DNA of 35,514 nt from positions 1-35,514 of the forward strand of contig JBDUDA010000004.1 of NCBI GenBank assembly GCA_040003205.1, written 5' to 3'. How positions within the stretch are numbered: the stretch's first letter is position 1; each line of letters begins with the position of its first letter. The position numbers were made by a program, and so were the translations under genes. Shown here one piece after another: positions 16,066 through 23,094 of the stretch. Below the pieces are notes generated by a model, which saw nothing but the letters and a program-made list of their open reading frames with translations, did no database searches and had not been told where the DNA came from. Source of the stretch: JALYIM01 sp040003205 (GTDB lineage Bacteria; Acidobacteriota; Terriglobia; Terriglobales; Acidobacteriaceae).

Positions 16066-16353
16066 GTGAGAGATCAGCTGGAAGCGCTCGTCATGCAGAT
16101 GTACAAAAGCAACATTCTTTATTCAGAAGCGGTACGTGAATTCAAGAAGCGCTTCATCCTTACGGTTTTGCAAGAAAACAAGGGCAACCAGTGCCGGGCT
16201 GCCAAGCAGTTGGGCATGCACCGCAACACCTTGAGCCGCACGATTTCAGAATTGAAGATTGATATCCGGCAGTTGCGCGATGGGGGAAAAAGGCCGCCCC
16301 GCAGCGCGCGTTCGGCTTCCTACGAGAAGAGGGCCTTCCGCTATACAGTTTAG
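16066..16353 (+). CDS. Fis-family helix-turn-helix DNA-binding protein
   Basis: 95 residues from the GTG at 16066, which has AGAGGAAG 4 nt upstream; an in-frame TTG at 16027 would add 13 basic residues but has no ribosome site. The C-terminal half is the Fis or NtrC-type HTH: FILTVLQENKGNQCRAAKQL followed by GMHRNTLSRTISEL, the recognition helix. The N-terminal part (MQMYKSNILYSEAVREFKK) is a dimerising helical region. There is no AAA+ or receiver domain, so this is a stand-alone Fis-like protein, either nucleoid-associated or a local regulator. It ends in a basic tail (GKRPPRSARS). A hairpin follows the stop immediately. Confidence 0.85.
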   Translation: MRDQLEALVMQMYKSNILYSEAVREFKKRFILTVLQENKGNQCRAAKQLGMHRNTLSRTISELKIDIRQLRDGGKRPPRSARSASYEKRAFRYTV

Positions 16354-16373
16354 AGCGGACACTCTTGTCCGCT
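16354..16373 (+). terminator. Hairpin terminator after the Fis-like gene
   Basis: A perfect 8-bp stem with a CTCT loop starts right after the TAG stop (AGCGGACA and TGTCCGCT). The sequence after it is T-rich (CTTTGACTTGTTCTTT) but has no continuous T run, so termination may be imperfect. Confidence 0.6.
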
Positions 16374-16443
16374 GCCTTTGACTTGTTCTTTGTCGGCTAG
16401 AGTTGAACGCTGTCAGAGGGGCAGAAGTTATCCGCGCAAAATA

Positions 16444-16469
16444 AAAGGCAGCCCGTCAGGGCTGCCTTT
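16444..16469 (-). terminator. Strong terminator of the minus-strand TPR gene
   Basis: Perfect 11-bp stem (AAAGGCAGCCC, loop of 4, GGGCTGCCTTT). On the minus strand the stem is followed by TTTTATTTTG, a T-rich tail, 20 bp after the stop of the gene ending at 16489. It may also back up the plus-strand terminator. Confidence 0.85.
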
Positions 16470-16488
16470 ACTCTTTCTAAACCGAGCA

Positions 16489-17826
16489 CTATTGTGCCAC
16501 AGGTTTTCGGCGACGTACCGGAGCTTTCCTGACCGGAGCTTTTGTCTTCGGCGCGGCCTTGGTGAGCAAAGTGCCCTTGTCCATCGTCATAACGAATGGG
16601 CTAGGCGTGTAGGATTCGGGCGTGCCTCCAAAATCAAAGGTAGAACCTTCTTTCGGCATTAGACGCGCTGGAATCGGGCCCGCAGTTGTGAGAATGATAT
16701 CCGCCCTTTTGAGGTCGATGTCGTCCTGACTGGCGGCGATCTGCACTTCGGTTGGCGTGGCTTTAATTACCGTACCTTCCATCTGCAACGGCTTCCCTTT
16801 GATTACATTCCAAACCTTGTCCGCGTCCTCTTGTTTCCCGGCAGAGAGAATCAACTCCCACTGGGCAAACGTCATGGCCTCGGGCTTGTTATTTTTTACC
16901 AGATCGGCAGCCTGTTCCGTAGGTGTGGGCGGAACGTACTGCGTAATGCTGAAGCCGGGCGGAGGCATTGGAGTGCTCTGTGCAGCTGTTAGCACGTCGG
17001 ACCAGCCTTGATCGGAACCGTGATACTTGGTGTAAACACTTTTACCGTAGGACGATATTTGCGCCTGGTTCGGCGATCCGGCGGCCAACGCGACCGCGCG
17101 CGCAATGAAGAACAGTCCATTCACGCTGTCTGGAGGAGTGGCGGTCAGGTACGCCAATGCCAGCGGATAGACGTCTTCCAGGTTATTAGGGTTCGCTTCG
17201 ACCGATGCGCGCAAGTATTTTTCGGCGCCGGCATTGTCCTTCAACTGAAGGGCAGAGAAGCCAGCGGCGCTATTCAACAGCTGTTGTAGTTGTGTTTTTT
17301 GCTTGGCAAAATCGGCATCCGAAACGCCTTCCGGCTTCTGCATCTGAGGTAGCGCCTGCAAACCCTGCTCAGAGTACTTTCGCGAGTCCGCCCAGTTTTG
17401 CGAGGTGCGATTGCTGTAAGCCAACAACGCCAGGGCCCGAACGTTATTCGGGTTTGATTGCAGTAGCCGCTTGGCCGCATCCGTCATTTTGGCTGCATTC
17501 CCCGCCTGCTGATAGGAGCCCATCAGCAGTTCGAGTGCGTCTTCCTTCATCACGCTATTTGGATATTGAGTGGCAAAGGCCTCAAGTCCGCTGATCTTGG
17601 CTGCCGGGTCTTTTTGCTGGACCGCGCCCACGTAGGCGTTGTATTCCGCAGGATCTTTAATCTCTTTTTTCTGAGTCGGCTGCGCCGCCCCGGAGGCGGT
17701 AGGTTGAGTTTGTTGGGATGCCGCTGGTTGCGATGACGCTGGTTGCGTTTGCGTTGGCGGCGTTGTGGTCTGGCTCGACGCAATTCCGGCAAAGGCAAGC
17801 ATAAACGCCACTAGACTGGTATTCAT
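16489..17826 (-). CDS. Exported TPR protein with Pro/Gln/Thr-rich linker
   Basis: 445 residues from the ATG at 17826-17824, which has AAGGAG at 8-nt spacing and begins a signal peptide (MNTSLVAFMLAFAGIASSQ); the frame stays open 77 codons further upstream, but that part crosses the promoter. After the signal comes a low-complexity linker rich in T, P, Q, S and A (residues 20-55), then about five TPR-like helical pairs between residues 60 and 270 (for example AAKRLLQSNPNNVRALALLAY), and then a C-terminal beta-rich domain around 300-420 ending in a basic KAPVRKAPVRRRKP tail. Periplasmic scaffold is the best guess; no specific function is recognised. It is monocistronic, with promoter and terminator of its own. 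Confidence 0.8.
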   Translation of the reverse strand: MNTSLVAFMLAFAGIASSQTTTPPTQTQPASSQPAASQQTQPTASGAAQPTQKKEIKDPAEYNAYVGAVQQKDPAAKISGLEAFATQYPNSVMKEDALELLMGSYQQAGNAAKMTDAAKRLLQSNPNNVRALALLAYSNRTSQNWADSRKYSEQGLQALPQMQKPEGVSDADFAKQKTQLQQLLNSAAGFSALQLKDNAGAEKYLRASVEANPNNLEDVYPLALAYLTATPPDSVNGLFFIARAVALAAGSPNQAQISSYGKSVYTKYHGSDQGWSDVLTAAQSTPMPPPGFSITQYVPPTPTEQAADLVKNNKPEAMTFAQWELILSAGKQEDADKVWNVIKGKPLQMEGTVIKATPTEVQIAASQDDIDLKRADIILTTAGPIPARLMPKEGSTFDFGGTPESYTPSPFVMTMDKGTLLTKAAPKTKAPVRKAPVRRRKPVAQ

Positions 17827-17898
17827 TCGGATAGCTCCTTGGATTTTTAGGGAACGAAACCGCGACATCTTCCCGGATAGCAAACCACCCGGGTTTAA

Positions 17899-17919
17899 CA
17901 TGAGCTCACACTCATGTGA
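17899..17919. promoter_or_regulatory. Overlapping inverted repeats in the TPR-gene leader
   Basis: CATGAG (17899-17904), 6 nt, CTCATG (17911-17916) is a perfect inverted repeat. It overlaps a second one, TCACA (17906-17910), 4 nt, TGTGA (17915-17919). They lie about 60-75 nt downstream of the predicted transcription start and 73 nt before the start codon, so they could act as an operator or as alternative RNA hairpins. Confidence 0.4.
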
Positions 17920-17980
17920 CGGGCCGTAAAATCTGTCTTTGCGGAAACATAATAAGCGCGACAGTTTTCCGGTGAGCCGG

Positions 17981-18009
17981 ATTATAAGTATCAAGCTCGT
18001 GGATGGCAA
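17981..18009 (-). promoter_or_regulatory. Sigma70-type promoter of the TPR gene
   Basis: Minus strand: TTGCCA (18009-18004), 17 nt, TATAAT (17986-17981). Five of six and six of six consensus matches with ideal spacing. Transcription would start near 17974, leaving a leader of about 148 nt. Confidence 0.7.
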
Positions 18010-18148
18010 GCTTGCATTTACAAACGGGTTGCCCAGTTCGTATTTTTCCCACCGCATCCGTAAGATGCTGAAGTGACCTGTCCCGATGGTACGAGGTGGG
18101 TCCGGGGGGTTTGGTGGCGACCGACTGTTGAATATGAAAGAGGTTTCG

Positions 18149-18871
18149 ATGACAGCAGCTAATGTTCTTGGCGGTCAAGTGGCCGTAATTACGGGTGCCG
18201 GGCGCGGGATCGGGGCCGCGATTTCCCGCAAGCTGGCCGGTCTTGGAGCTTCTGTTTTGCTGTTAGGGCGCAACATGGAACACCTGGAGTTGACGGCCGC
18301 CGCCATCCGCAAAACTGGGGGCAAGGCCGAGACTGCTCATTGCGATGTCACCGACTTGCATTCGGTAGAAACAACCGCGGCGCGTGCCAGAGACCAGTTC
18401 GGACGCGTCGACATTCTTGTGAACAACGCTGGGGTCGGGGGCGCCGCAGGTCCGCTGCACGAGCTATCCGCCAACACCTGGGACGAGGTTCTAAACACTA
18501 ATCTGCGGGGCGTTTTCTATTCCATTCGGAGTTTCGCCCCGATCATGATCGCCGCAGAAAATGGACACATCATCAACGTGTCTTCGCTCGCCGGCAAAAA
18601 TCCTCTACCCAACGCCGCCGCGTACGCGGCCTCCAAATGGGGATTGAACGGCCTGAGTTACTCGGTTGCCGAAGAATTGCGCGGTCATAACATCCGTGTG
18701 TCGGTAGTGTCGCCTGGATCGGTGAATACGGAATTCTCCCCCCACCGCGGGAAAGATGCCGCCCGAATGTTGCAACCGGAAGATATCGCGCATGCCGTGG
18801 CAATGTTAGTGACGCAAGCGCCCCAATCATTCATCAGCGAGGTGCTTTTAAGGCCGACCAGCAAGCCTTAA
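18149..18871 (+). CDS. Short-chain dehydrogenase/reductase
   Basis: Classical SDR of 240 residues. I chose the ATG at 18149 because AAGAGG lies 6 nt upstream; in-frame ATGs at 18134 and 18086 are poorer. NAD(P)-binding TGAGRGIG (15-22), CDVTD near 65, NNAG (92-95) and the catalytic S146, Y159, K163 (YAASK) are all present. The Arg at 41 after the second beta-strand (LLLGRN) favours NADP. The family includes 3-oxoacyl-ACP reductases and sepiapterin reductases; nothing adjacent fixes the substrate. It is convergent with the zinc-ribbon gene, with only 13 bp between the stops. Confidence 0.88.
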   Translation: MTAANVLGGQVAVITGAGRGIGAAISRKLAGLGASVLLLGRNMEHLELTAAAIRKTGGKAETAHCDVTDLHSVETTAARARDQFGRVDILVNNAGVGGAAGPLHELSANTWDEVLNTNLRGVFYSIRSFAPIMIAAENGHIINVSSLAGKNPLPNAAAYAASKWGLNGLSYSVAEELRGHNIRVSVVSPGSVNTEFSPHRGKDAARMLQPEDIAHAVAMLVTQAPQSFISEVLLRPTSKP

Positions 18872-18884
18872 CCCCGAACGTACG

Positions 18885-19304
18885 TTATTTTTTGAATAAT
18901 GCTTCAAAAGCCTGGCGGGCATCGTTGGGACGTTGCGCGGCTGGCGTCGAGGTCTCTTTTTCGACTCGCACGCTGATCGAATAAAACGTGCAGTCATTCC
19001 GTTCGTCTTTTCTTGGAATACGAACTGGCACGAGCTGCATGCACTCGAAGCGCTTAGAGGGATCGAAATACGAGCACTGCCGGCAGGAGTGCAGTTGAAA
19101 TCCGCACTTCGGGCACTGGGTCGATACACTCTTCAATTCCAGCAAAGCGCCGCATTGCGCACAACGCGAAACATCGCGTGAGCCCGCCATCTGCATTGGC
19201 CGTGGCCCGAAGGTCTCCTTGGCTTCCGGTTTTGCCGAAGATTCCCGCTGTGGCTTTTCGTTGCGGTCTTGATAGCCGTGCTGGCGATATTTTCGGTCAG
19301 CCAA
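18885..19304 (-). CDS. Small eight-cysteine zinc-ribbon protein of unknown function
   Basis: 139 residues; TTG start at 19304-19302 with GGAG 6 nt upstream. The N-terminal 40 residues are charged and disordered (KYRQHGYQDRNEKPQRESS). Cysteines come as C48-x2-C51, C64-x2-C67, C74-x2-C77, C88 and C105, enough for two zinc sites: the first a classical zinc ribbon (RCAQCGALLE ... QCPKCGF), the second built by the remaining four. A short alpha-helix closes the protein (NDARQAFEALFKK). Cytoplasmic, no signal peptide. I do not recognise a named family; nucleic-acid or protein binding is plausible. Confidence 0.75.
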   Translation of the reverse strand: MADRKYRQHGYQDRNEKPQRESSAKPEAKETFGPRPMQMAGSRDVSRCAQCGALLELKSVSTQCPKCGFQLHSCRQCSYFDPSKRFECMQLVPVRIPRKDERNDCTFYSISVRVEKETSTPAAQRPNDARQAFEALFKK

Positions 19305-19423
19305 GAACTTCTCCTACTAGCGGGTATTGTTCCCTGAAGCGTATCCCTAAAAGAGGCGTGAGTTCAATTTGCCTAATCGTTTTAAATCCTGGAACGCTTT
19401 AAACCCTACATCACTTCGGCGAA

Positions 19424-19488
19424 TTGTAATTGCAGAAAGTGAATGCTACCATCCGAAATATTGCATCATAGTAGTCGCGTGATGGAGG
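19424..19488 (+). promoter_or_regulatory. Candidate promoter and Shine-Dalgarno of ytxH-like gene
   Basis: TTGTAA (19424-19429), 17 nt, TACCAT (19447-19452) is a moderate sigma70 match. The gene has a strong GGAGG (19484-19488) 7 nt before the ATG. Confidence 0.4.
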
Positions 19489-19495
19489 CTCTCAT

Positions 19496-19804
19496 ATGGC
19501 AGACGATAGCAGCGGAGTATTTTGGTTTCTCACTGGCATCGGAATTGGTGCCGTCATTGGCATCATGTACGCGCCGCAGTCCGGTACCGAAACCCGTGAA
19601 GCCTTGAAATCAAAGGCAGAAGAAGGTAAAGGCATGGTGCGCGACCGTACCCGCCAAGCCCGCGAGCAAGCTTCGCAGTGGGTGGATAAAGGTAAAGAGG
19701 TTGTGAGTCAGCAGAAGGATCAGCTTCGCACTGCCGTGGAAGCCGGCAAGCAAGCCTATCGGGAGACTACCGCTGCGGTTGAAACAAAAGTCGCGAAGAG
19801 TTAG
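19496..19804 (+). CDS. YtxH domain protein
   Basis: 102 residues. A single N-terminal membrane segment with glycine spacing (FLTGIGIGAVIGIMYAP, residues 11-27) followed by SGTETREALKSKAEEG is the YtxH/Gas vesicle GvpP-like signature. The remaining 70 residues are a charged amphipathic helix (KGMVRDRTRQAREQASQW and onward). In other bacteria such proteins respond to general stress; the exact role is not known. It is followed 50 bp later by a membrane coiled-coil gene, and the two probably form a unit. Confidence 0.85.
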   Translation: MADDSSGVFWFLTGIGIGAVIGIMYAPQSGTETREALKSKAEEGKGMVRDRTRQAREQASQWVDKGKEVVSQQKDQLRTAVEAGKQAYRETTAAVETKVAKS

Positions 19805-19854
19805 TAAAAAGCCATCAGCGGTCGCGATAGTCTAGTACAATTTTTTTAGCACTC

Positions 19855-20364
19855 ATGGACAATCAAACTCTTCTGAGCGTCTCAATCGCCGTCACGGCGG
19901 CGGCGGTCGTCCTGCAAGCTGGGATTCTCATCGCCATGTATTTTGCTGTGCGCAAAACCACCGCTCGTATTGAAGTGTTATCCACTGAAGTGACCACTAA
20001 GATTCTTCCGACTGCTGAGATTGCTCACTCCATGTTGCTTGATCTGCGCCCGAAAATCGAGACCGTGGCATCGAACATCAGCGAATCTACTACCATGATT
20101 CGAGCGCAGATGGAACGCGTGGATGCGACCGTTAGCGACGTAATCGATCGGACACGTCTTCAGGTTATTCGCGCGGACGAGCTTCTCAACCGCACTATGG
20201 ACAAAGTGGAGCGCACCACAGAAGTAGTGCATAAGACTGTGATTTCACCCTTCCGGCAGATTTCCGGAATCGTGAATGGAGTGTCGGTGGGCCTACAGTT
20301 TCTCGTCGGGAGGCGCCGAGGAGTGGGCGGTGCCAGCATTCCTCAGGAAGAACTCTTCATTTAG
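19855..20364 (+). CDS. Membrane-anchored coiled-coil protein, DUF948-like
   Basis: 169 residues. One N-terminal membrane helix (about 8-31, SIAVTAAAVVLQAGILIAMYF) followed by a long helical coiled coil with regular hydrophobic positions to about residue 135 (EVLSTEVTTKILPTAEIAHS, then IRAQMERVDATVSDVI), then VVHKTVISPFRQISGIVNG and a Gly-rich hydrophobic tail. This layout is typical of DUF948 proteins, which often sit next to YtxH proteins. TACAAT (19836-19841) 13 nt before the ATG can be its own -10, and no Shine-Dalgarno is seen. Function unknown; envelope stress or structure is an inference. Confidence 0.75.
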   Translation: MDNQTLLSVSIAVTAAAVVLQAGILIAMYFAVRKTTARIEVLSTEVTTKILPTAEIAHSMLLDLRPKIETVASNISESTTMIRAQMERVDATVSDVIDRTRLQVIRADELLNRTMDKVERTTEVVHKTVISPFRQISGIVNGVSVGLQFLVGRRRGVGGASIPQEELFI

Positions 20365-20392
20365 AAAAGAAGGACCCCGCTTTATACCCCGC

Positions 20393-21505
20393 TTAAACAA
20401 TCCAGCCCCCGCCTACGACAACATCTCCATCATAAAACACGGCAGCCTGACCGGGCGTGATTGCACGTTGCGGTTCGTCGAAGGTCACCAGGGCGTTTCC
20501 GTCTTCAGATGTACTGAGAGTAGCCACGTCGCCTGCGTGCCGGTGGCGAATCTTTACGGTAACTCGCATGGGTTCTTCCAATGAGGGCACCGATATCAGG
20601 TTCACTTTGTTAGCCCGCAGGGTTCGCCAATATAAGTCCGCCTGATCACCCACAACCACTTGCCGGGCGTCGCCCTTAATTTGAATCACGTACAGCGGCG
20701 TTCCCGTGGCCACACCTAATCCTTTGCGCTGGCCCACCGTGAAATTGTGGATGCCGTTGTGCTCTCCGACTACTTGCCCGCCAGTAGTTACAAGCTCGCC
20801 GGCGGTATCGGGCAAAGAGTCGCCTTGCTCATTGAGATAAGCATCGAGAAACTTCTTGTAGTCCCCGCCAGGGACAAAGCAAATCTCCTGCGAATCCGGC
20901 TTCTCAGCGGAGGCGAGTCCGAGTTGGCGCGCCCGCTCCCGCACTTCCGGCTTAGTCATTTCTCCCAGAGGAAAAATTGTCCGGCTCAGCTGTTCCTGAG
21001 TGAGCCCAAAGAGAAAGTAGGTCTGGTCTTTCGAATGATCCGCGGGACGCAGAAGTAGCCACCGGTCCCGCTTTTCGTCATATTTCACACGAGCATAATG
21101 GCCGGTCGCCAGCGTTTCTGCTCCGATCTGTCGCGCGACAGTCAACAGTTCGTCAAACTTCAAATGATTGTTGCAAAGGCTGCAAGGTATCGGCGTGCGT
21201 CCGGAGAGATATTCCTGCACAAAGGGACGCACCACCTCGCGCTCAAAGCGCTCCTCATGATTGACAACGTAGTAAGGAATGCCCATGGTCTCGGCCACGC
21301 GCCGTGCGTCATAGACATCGTCAATGGAACAGCAACGGCCCTGAACCGCCTCGGGCATTCCTTCATGTCCGGATAGCCGGCGCTGGTTCCAGAGTTGCAT
21401 GGTCAAGCCGATCACCTGATGCCCTTCCGCGCACAGCATGGCTGCAACGGTGGAGGAATCTACCCCTCCCGACATGGCCACGGCAATGGTTTTGGCTTCG
21501 GACAT
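20393..21505 (-). CDS. mnmA: tRNA-specific 2-thiouridylase MnmA
   Basis: ATP-pyrophosphatase that thiolates U34 of tRNA-Lys, -Glu and -Gln. It has 370 residues, normal length. PP-loop SGGVDSS (12-18); the RCCSIDD motif near 57; the catalytic C111 in GRTPIPCSLCN and the persulfide C209 in SQEICFVPG; TGHYAR and SKDQTYFLFGL for ATP and tRNA; C-terminal beta-barrel (VGQRKGLGV onward). The first motif is C108-x2-C111 rather than the D-x2-C of E. coli, so the enzyme has a CxxC plus C set that could hold an iron-sulfur cluster. It follows nifS by 10 bp, so the sulfur donor and acceptor share a transcript. Confidence 0.97.
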   Translation of the reverse strand: MSEAKTIAVAMSGGVDSSTVAAMLCAEGHQVIGLTMQLWNQRRLSGHEGMPEAVQGRCCSIDDVYDARRVAETMGIPYYVVNHEERFEREVVRPFVQEYLSGRTPIPCSLCNNHLKFDELLTVARQIGAETLATGHYARVKYDEKRDRWLLLRPADHSKDQTYFLFGLTQEQLSRTIFPLGEMTKPEVRERARQLGLASAEKPDSQEICFVPGGDYKKFLDAYLNEQGDSLPDTAGELVTTGGQVVGEHNGIHNFTVGQRKGLGVATGTPLYVIQIKGDARQVVVGDQADLYWRTLRANKVNLISVPSLEEPMRVTVKIRHRHAGDVATLSTSEDGNALVTFDEPQRAITPGQAAVFYDGDVVVGGGWIV

Positions 21506-21515
21506 GAAAACAACT

Positions 21516-22685
21516 CTAGGTGGTCAGCTCTGCCCTTCTAGTGTAAACGGGAGAGAGGTCTCTGAGGCGCTCAACCGTCTTCACAATCAGGTTGAGAGCA
21601 AAATCAACTTCGTCGGACGTATTCTGCTTGCCGAGACTGAATCGTATGCTGGCTCGGGCGCGCTCGGATCGCAAGCCCATCGCAGTCAGCACATGCGAAG
21701 GCTCGCTTGCTCCCGAGGAGCAGGCAGCTCCGCTGGAGACCGCCAATCCTTTCAGATCGAGCGCGATCACAAGAGATTCTCCCTCGATGGCATCGAAATA
21801 AATGTTTGTGGTATTCGGCACTCGCGGCGCACCTCCACCATTAATCCCACAACAGTCAATTTCTTTTAGCAAAGTCCTTTCGATGCGGTCCCGCAACGCA
21901 GCGATTTTCTTGACTTCTCCATTCTCGATGCCTTGTATGGCCAGCTCCGCGGCCTTTCCCAACGCAACAATGCCGGGGACATTCTCAGTGCCGGCGCGAC
22001 GCGAGCGCTCATGGCGGCCTCCGTGGAGCAACGGATTAAGGCGGCGTCCCTTGCGCACGAAGAGAGCACCCACTCCTTGCGGAGCGTGCATCTTGTGCCC
22101 CGAGATGGAAAGAAGGTCGCATCCGATTTCGTTGCTATCGATAGCGACCTTTGCAGCTGCCTGCACGGCATCGGTGTGAAAACAAACCCCTGCCTCGGCT
22201 GCGAGTTTTCCAATCTCAGCCACTGGCTGCAAAACTCCGGTCTCGTTGTTGGCCATCATGATCGAAATCAGTTTTGTATTCGATCGCAGAACCTTTTTCA
22301 CATCCAGCGGATCAACCAATCCATTCCCATCGACTGGAAGATACGTGACATCACAGCCCGTCTCTTCCGCATGCTTGCATGAATTCCACACGGCGTGGTG
22401 TTCGCTGGCGGAAGAAATCACGTGATCGCCCGGCCGCACTATTCCCAGAATTGCCAAATTGTCGGACTCCGTGCCCCCACTGGTGAACACTACTTCGGAC
22501 GCCTTGCATCGCAATAGAGCTGCAACCGATTCCCGTGCACGTTCCACCGCAGCCCTCGCCCCCTGCCCATCGCGATGGATGGACGAAGCATTGCCAAAGC
22601 GCTCGCTGAAGTAAGGCTGCATCGCAGCCACTATGTCCGGCAGCACGGGAGTTGTGGCGTTGTTGTCGAAATACACGCGACGCAT
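21516..22685 (-). CDS. nifS: Cysteine desulfurase (NifS/IscS-type)
   Basis: PLP enzyme that turns cysteine into alanine and an enzyme-bound persulfide. It has 389 residues. N-terminal FDNNATTPV; TSGGTESDNLA near 68; SASEHHAV near 92; NNETGV near 146; TDAVQAA near 171; PLP lysine K198 in SISGHKMHAPQGVGAL; RAGTENV near 230; catalytic C322 in SSGAACSSGASEPSHVL. This is the class I type with the flexible Cys loop. No iscU, iscA or iscR follows; instead mnmA starts 10 bp after its stop, so the main job is probably tRNA thiolation. A single palindromic element lies upstream. Confidence 0.95.
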   Translation of the reverse strand: MRRVYFDNNATTPVLPDIVAAMQPYFSERFGNASSIHRDGQGARAAVERARESVAALLRCKASEVVFTSGGTESDNLAILGIVRPGDHVISSASEHHAVWNSCKHAEETGCDVTYLPVDGNGLVDPLDVKKVLRSNTKLISIMMANNETGVLQPVAEIGKLAAEAGVCFHTDAVQAAAKVAIDSNEIGCDLLSISGHKMHAPQGVGALFVRKGRRLNPLLHGGRHERSRRAGTENVPGIVALGKAAELAIQGIENGEVKKIAALRDRIERTLLKEIDCCGINGGGAPRVPNTTNIYFDAIEGESLVIALDLKGLAVSSGAACSSGASEPSHVLTAMGLRSERARASIRFSLGKQNTSDEVDFALNLIVKTVERLRDLSPVYTRRAELTT

Positions 22686-22740
22686 GAGTTAGTCCAGTTT
22701 ACGCCCTTCTAGTTTTTCCCAATGTCATCCTTGAGGACGC

Positions 22741-22766
22741 GGAGTTTCGCGCCTGCGCGAAACTCC
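22741..22766. repeat. Perfect 12-bp hairpin
   Basis: GGAGTTTCGCGC, a 2-nt spacer CT, then the exact reverse complement. It is flanked by TGTCATCCTTGAGGACGC on one side and CGACGAAGG on the other, words typical of bacterial intergenic repeats. It lies in the leader or promoter region of nifS. Confidence 0.75.
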
Positions 22767-22791
22767 CGACGAAGGGTTGCAGAAGCGGCGT

Positions 22792-22976
22792 AGTGGCTCA
22801 ATTTCAAATAACCTGTCATCTCGACCGGAGTCGTGCCTTCGCGCAGCGAAGACACGATAGAGTGGAGAGACCTGCTTTTCCCCCGTCTAACAGCAGGTCT
22901 CTCCACTCCGCAAAGCCAAGCGGCTTTGCTTCGCTCGCGACGACAACCTTGGTTGGTAGCTTTAAATTGAGCCACT
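22792..22976. repeat. Palindromic repeat element, copy 2 (185 bp, MITE-like)
   Basis: Perfect 13-bp terminal inverted repeats: AGTGGCTCAATTT (22792-22804) and AAATTGAGCCACT (22964-22976). Internally it tracks copy 1 (2724-2909) almost base for base, including the CTGTCATCTCGACCGGAGTC and GAGAGACCTGCTTTT stretches and the opposing AGCAGGTCTCTC. The central spacer differs most between the copies. Confidence 0.8.
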
Positions 22977-23035
22977 GGGTCTCTATAGCTCGACAGAATC
23001 CATCCAGTCGTAACCATGCAGAGATCCTTCCCTGG

Positions 23036-23057
23036 AAGCCTTCGCGAGCGAAGGCTT
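23036..23057. repeat. Perfect 10-bp hairpin after the citrate synthase gene
   Basis: AAGCCTTCGC, GA, GCGAAGGCTT. It sits about 40 bp downstream of the citrate synthase stop (minus strand) and lacks a T run, so it is a weak terminator candidate or mRNA-end stabiliser. Confidence 0.55.
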
Positions 23058-23094
23058 AACTGCGTCAGGATGACAGGTGGAAAGGGAGAACTAC

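Larger units (their letters stand above)
17827..18148. other. Divergent intergenic region, 322 bp
   Basis: Holds the promoter (17981-18009) and a ~150-nt leader of the minus-strand TPR gene, with palindromes at 17899-17919, and the upstream region of the SDR gene. For the SDR direction I see only a Shine-Dalgarno (AAGAGG) and no clear promoter. Confidence 0.6.
22686..23094. other. Intergenic region, 409 bp, built mostly of hairpin repeats
   Basis: No gene. It contains, in order, a perfect hairpin (22741-22766), palindromic element copy 2 (22792-22976) and another perfect hairpin (23036-23057). The last may help end citrate synthase transcription. I see no strong promoter for nifS other than a possible TAAACT near its start. 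Confidence 0.65.

Noticed and set aside
17821..18057. 77-codon N-terminal extension of the TPR protein
   Set aside because: It would run across the strong promoter and leader; the ATG at 17826 has AAGGAG and starts a signal peptide.
22741..23057. CRISPR array
   Set aside because: The repeats are inverted hairpins of different sequence, not regularly spaced direct repeats, and no cas gene is present.
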